A DNA stretch of 46,481 nucleotides from Acidobacteriota bacterium (GTDB lineage Bacteria > Acidobacteriota > Terriglobia > Terriglobales > Acidobacteriaceae): positions 1-46,481 of the forward strand of contig JAJZVX010000029.1 in the NCBI GenBank assembly GCA_021846985.1, read 5' to 3'. Shown piece by piece: positions 44,769 through 46,481 of this stretch. Numbering within the stretch: the first letter of the stretch is position 1; the number at the start of each line of letters is the position of its first letter. The notes beneath the pieces were generated by a model. It had not been told where the DNA came from and ran no database searches. It was given only the letters and a program-made list of their open reading frames with translations. Position numbers and translations under genes: made by a program.

Positions 44769-45588
44769 ATCCTCCCCGGCTCCGGGAATGGCATACGTGG
44801 CGCGCGCCACATGGAATGGCACTACGACGGTTTCCGTGCACCCGAGCAAAGCAGCCTGCGCCGCGTCGCACGGGAACCATGCGGCACGAGAGCGAAGAAG
44901 AGTTCCTGGACACGCCGAGATATGGAATTTGAGTTCGCTTTTCGCTCAAGGGAGGTGCGCGCGGGCAGCGCGCTCGGCGCAAAAGCCTCCCATGTCGTGA
45001 ACTTCGCCGTCGCGGAAGCGATACGTTCGCTCAAGAGGCAAGCGACCAAGAGCACTAAAATATGCGACTTGTCCGCCGACCGCGCATAGGACGAGGACCG
45101 TCATCCGACAGGCCATCGGCTTGGGCGGTGGGAGCGACGGGGACCGCCAGGCGTGGGCGTTATTCGCCGCCGACGGCGCAAGCGACAAAGACCGCCTGCT
45201 TGGCTGCGTGGGAATGGATCGGCCGCGGCGGGGGAACCACCGCGGCGCAGGAGACGCCCCAACATCGGGGCCCTTGCGCCGGGAAGCGAACGCCGGATCG
45301 CAGAGAAGCGCGAAGCTGCTAATGAAACCGCCTTCCCAACGAGGCTTCCAGCGCCTCGAGGGCCTTCCCGCGTTGGCCCTCACCGGAGATACACCGGCGC
45401 GTAGGCGTAGAAGCGATGACTCATGCCCGCAATTTCTGTCTGGTTGAGGAGCGTCAGCATCCCGCCGAACCCGCCTGCGCGGTTGGCGCCCATCCCTCGA
45501 TCCTTACCCTCAGCTCAACCCCGCCGACCCAGACCTTACGGACATAGTTCGGCCTTCCTCGCAGGCCGGGAGTTCTCATTGACTTCAC
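44769..45588. other. Gene-free stretch between IS1380 remnant and vapBC
   Basis: About 820 bases. Several open frames exist on both strands, but none shows family motifs, a good ribosome site or sensible composition. It may be decayed accessory DNA. Confidence 0.45.
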
Positions 45589-45604
45589 TCCCATAAATAT
45601 GGGA
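45589..45604 (+). promoter_or_regulatory. VapB operator palindrome
   Basis: TCCCAT-AAAT-ATGGGA, a perfect six-base inverted repeat 10 bases before the antitoxin start. A TTGACT (45579-45584) just upstream could be the -35 element, which would put the palindrome across the promoter, as usual for autoregulated vapBC operons. Confidence 0.55.
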
Positions 45605-45614
45605 ATCTTAAGAA

Positions 45615-45866
45615 GTGAAGACCACGCTGGAAATCCCGGACCCCATTTTCCGCCGAGCCAAGTCGGTGGCAGCCCAGCGCGGCATGGCCTTGCGCGCTTT
45701 TGTGAGCGAAGCTGTCGAGGAGAAACTGGCCGCCGCCTTCGAAAACGAAGAGAGGCCCTGGATCCGGCTGGCCGGCGGGCTCAAACATCTACACAAAGAG
45801 ACCGTGCGCATTAACGAAATCATGAACGGCGAGTTCGAACAGATTGAGCCCGAGGATTGGGTGTGA
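45615..45866 (+). CDS. vapB: VapB-type antitoxin
   Basis: 83 residues. The ribbon-helix-helix start is MKTTLEIPDPIFRRAKSVAAQRGMALRAFVSEAV; the tail (NEERPWIRLAGGLKHLHKE) should wrap the toxin. GTG start at 45615 with AAGA upstream. Its stop overlaps the vapC start. It represses its own promoter together with VapC. Confidence 0.82.
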   Translation: MKTTLEIPDPIFRRAKSVAAQRGMALRAFVSEAVEEKLAAAFENEERPWIRLAGGLKHLHKETVRINEIMNGEFEQIEPEDWV

Positions 45867-46240
45867 TCCTCGACACCAACGCTCTCTCTGCAGTTGCCGA
45901 CGATGAACCGGGGGCTGTTCGTCTCTTTAGCCAAGCGCCAAGCATTGAATTGCCGGTCATCGTTCTCGGCGAATACCGCTTCGGAATCGCGCACTCGCGA
46001 CGCCGCAATCAGTATGAAAGCTGGCTCGAACGGCTCATCGCCGCAACCCGGATTTTGGCTGTCGATAACCAGACATCCATCCATTACGCCCATATCCGCG
46101 CCGAGCTCAAAAAGACAGGCCACCCTATCCCGTCAAACGACCTCTGGATCGCCGCTCTCGCCCGCCAACACCGGACTCCGCTCATGAGTCATGACAAACA
46201 CTTTGAGGCCGTCCAGCACCTGATGCGAATGGAATGGTAA
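45863..46240 (+). CDS. vapC: VapC-type PIN-domain ribonuclease toxin
   Basis: 125 residues. PIN-domain acidic residues are all present: VILDTNALSA (Asp), VLGEYRFGI (Glu), NDLWIAALA (Asp) and SHDKHF (Asp). GTG at 45863 overlaps the antitoxin stop by GTGA; TTG at 45857 is an alternative. VapC toxins cleave tRNA or rRNA when the antitoxin is lost. The site specificity is unknown. Confidence 0.88.
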   Translation: MILDTNALSAVADDEPGAVRLFSQAPSIELPVIVLGEYRFGIAHSRRRNQYESWLERLIAATRILAVDNQTSIHYAHIRAELKKTGHPIPSNDLWIAALARQHRTPLMSHDKHFEAVQHLMRMEW

Positions 46241-46368
46241 GAGGGCAAATTCTCCGGAAATAAACTCGGCGCGCAAGCCGACCGGCTCGAAGACCATGAA
46301 GCGACGTCTCCGTGCCGCGTTGCAATGGGAAGTTTTGCCGTACCCAAAACGCACTACGGTTGTGGACA

Positions 46369-46480
46369 CGGAGCGTGTCAACGACTTTGAGACAGGTTGC
46401 GTGAGAGTTTAGTGTAGATTTCCCTCTGTGGCATGTGTCGGAGTGGGTGGGTTGATCCAGACCGCGGTGGGCTGGGGCGG
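46369..46480. repeat. Terminal inverted repeat, right copy
   Basis: Exact inverted copy of 15-126 over 112 bases. It begins CGGAGCGTGTCAACG, preceded by flanking sequence unlike that on the left. A short minus-strand frame crossing it (46133-46381) is a by-product. Confidence 0.9.
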
Positions 46481-46481
46481 A

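Noticed and set aside
44811..45447. Several overlapping frames between the IS1380 remnant and vapBC
   Set aside because: All short, arginine-rich, without motifs or ribosome sites.

Overview
The window reads as one contig of a GC-rich bacterial genome, probably a metagenome-assembled genome. A member of the Acidobacteriota (Terriglobia-like) fits best. This rests on the mix of Tat-exported lactonase and beta-glucosidase, a beta-propeller lipoprotein, and a cytochrome bd-like oxidase carrying c-type haem domains, together with the character of the housekeeping genes. It is an inference from gene content, and no rRNA gene is present to prove it. The same 112-bp sequence closes both ends in inverted orientation (15-126 and 46369-46480). 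The contig therefore most likely stops where assembly ran into a repeated mobile element.

Layout. 1-2.8 kb: a Gabija-like defence pair with an intact GajA (OLD nuclease); its GajB helicase is cut by the terminal repeat just after the Walker A lysine. A gene-poor stretch and tRNA-Ser(GCU) follow. 2.9-5.5 kb: smr and dgt, next to a decayed group II intron. 5.5-9.0 kb: a translationally coupled sugar/polyol operon (alcohol dehydrogenase, SDR, sugar isomerase) with a HUMPS-family decarboxylase/aldolase. 9-11.7 kb: an unknown protein, a Fic module with a small partner ORF, and a TM2 protein. 11.9-17.3 kb: aldo/keto reductase, exported GH1 glycosidase, and a two-gene bd-like oxidase with a fused di-haem cytochrome c. 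17.3-21.3 kb: rpoD and dnaG. 21.5-32.9 kb: ordinary chromosomal genes (lactonase, NupC-type transporter, gluQ, pirin, YceI, DUF2141, sugar porter, zinc-ribbon protein, beta-propeller lipoprotein, DAHP synthase).

33.1-43.6 kb holds the most interesting block, a sulfur/redox locus. Seven genes lie almost end to end on the minus strand: TusA, an MvhD-like protein, an HdrA carrying an inserted GltD-type NAD(P)H-dehydrogenase domain, a second HdrA/QmoB-like flavoprotein, a small winged-helix protein, a QmoC-like membrane/iron-sulfur protein, and DsrE2. A rho-independent terminator follows. Upstream on the same strand is a CoA-disulfide reductase/rhodanese fusion, and divergent to that is a cysteine-rich PadR regulator. 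The promoter region of the tusA operon contains three 36-bp repeats. Each joins a 17-bp element, also found in front of padR, to a perfect CRP-type half-site pair (TGTGA-N6-TCACT read on the minus strand). My interpretation is a PadR- and CRP/FNR-controlled system. In it a thiol sulfur carrier (TusA/DsrE2) feeds or drains a Qmo/Hdr-like complex linked to NAD(P)H and the quinone pool. No sulfate-reduction gene (sat, apr, dsrAB) and no HdrB CCG protein is present in the window.

43.9-46.4 kb: an internally deleted IS1380-family element with both ends still recognisable, about 0.8 kb without genes, a VapBC toxin-antitoxin pair with an operator palindrome, and the right copy of the terminal repeat.
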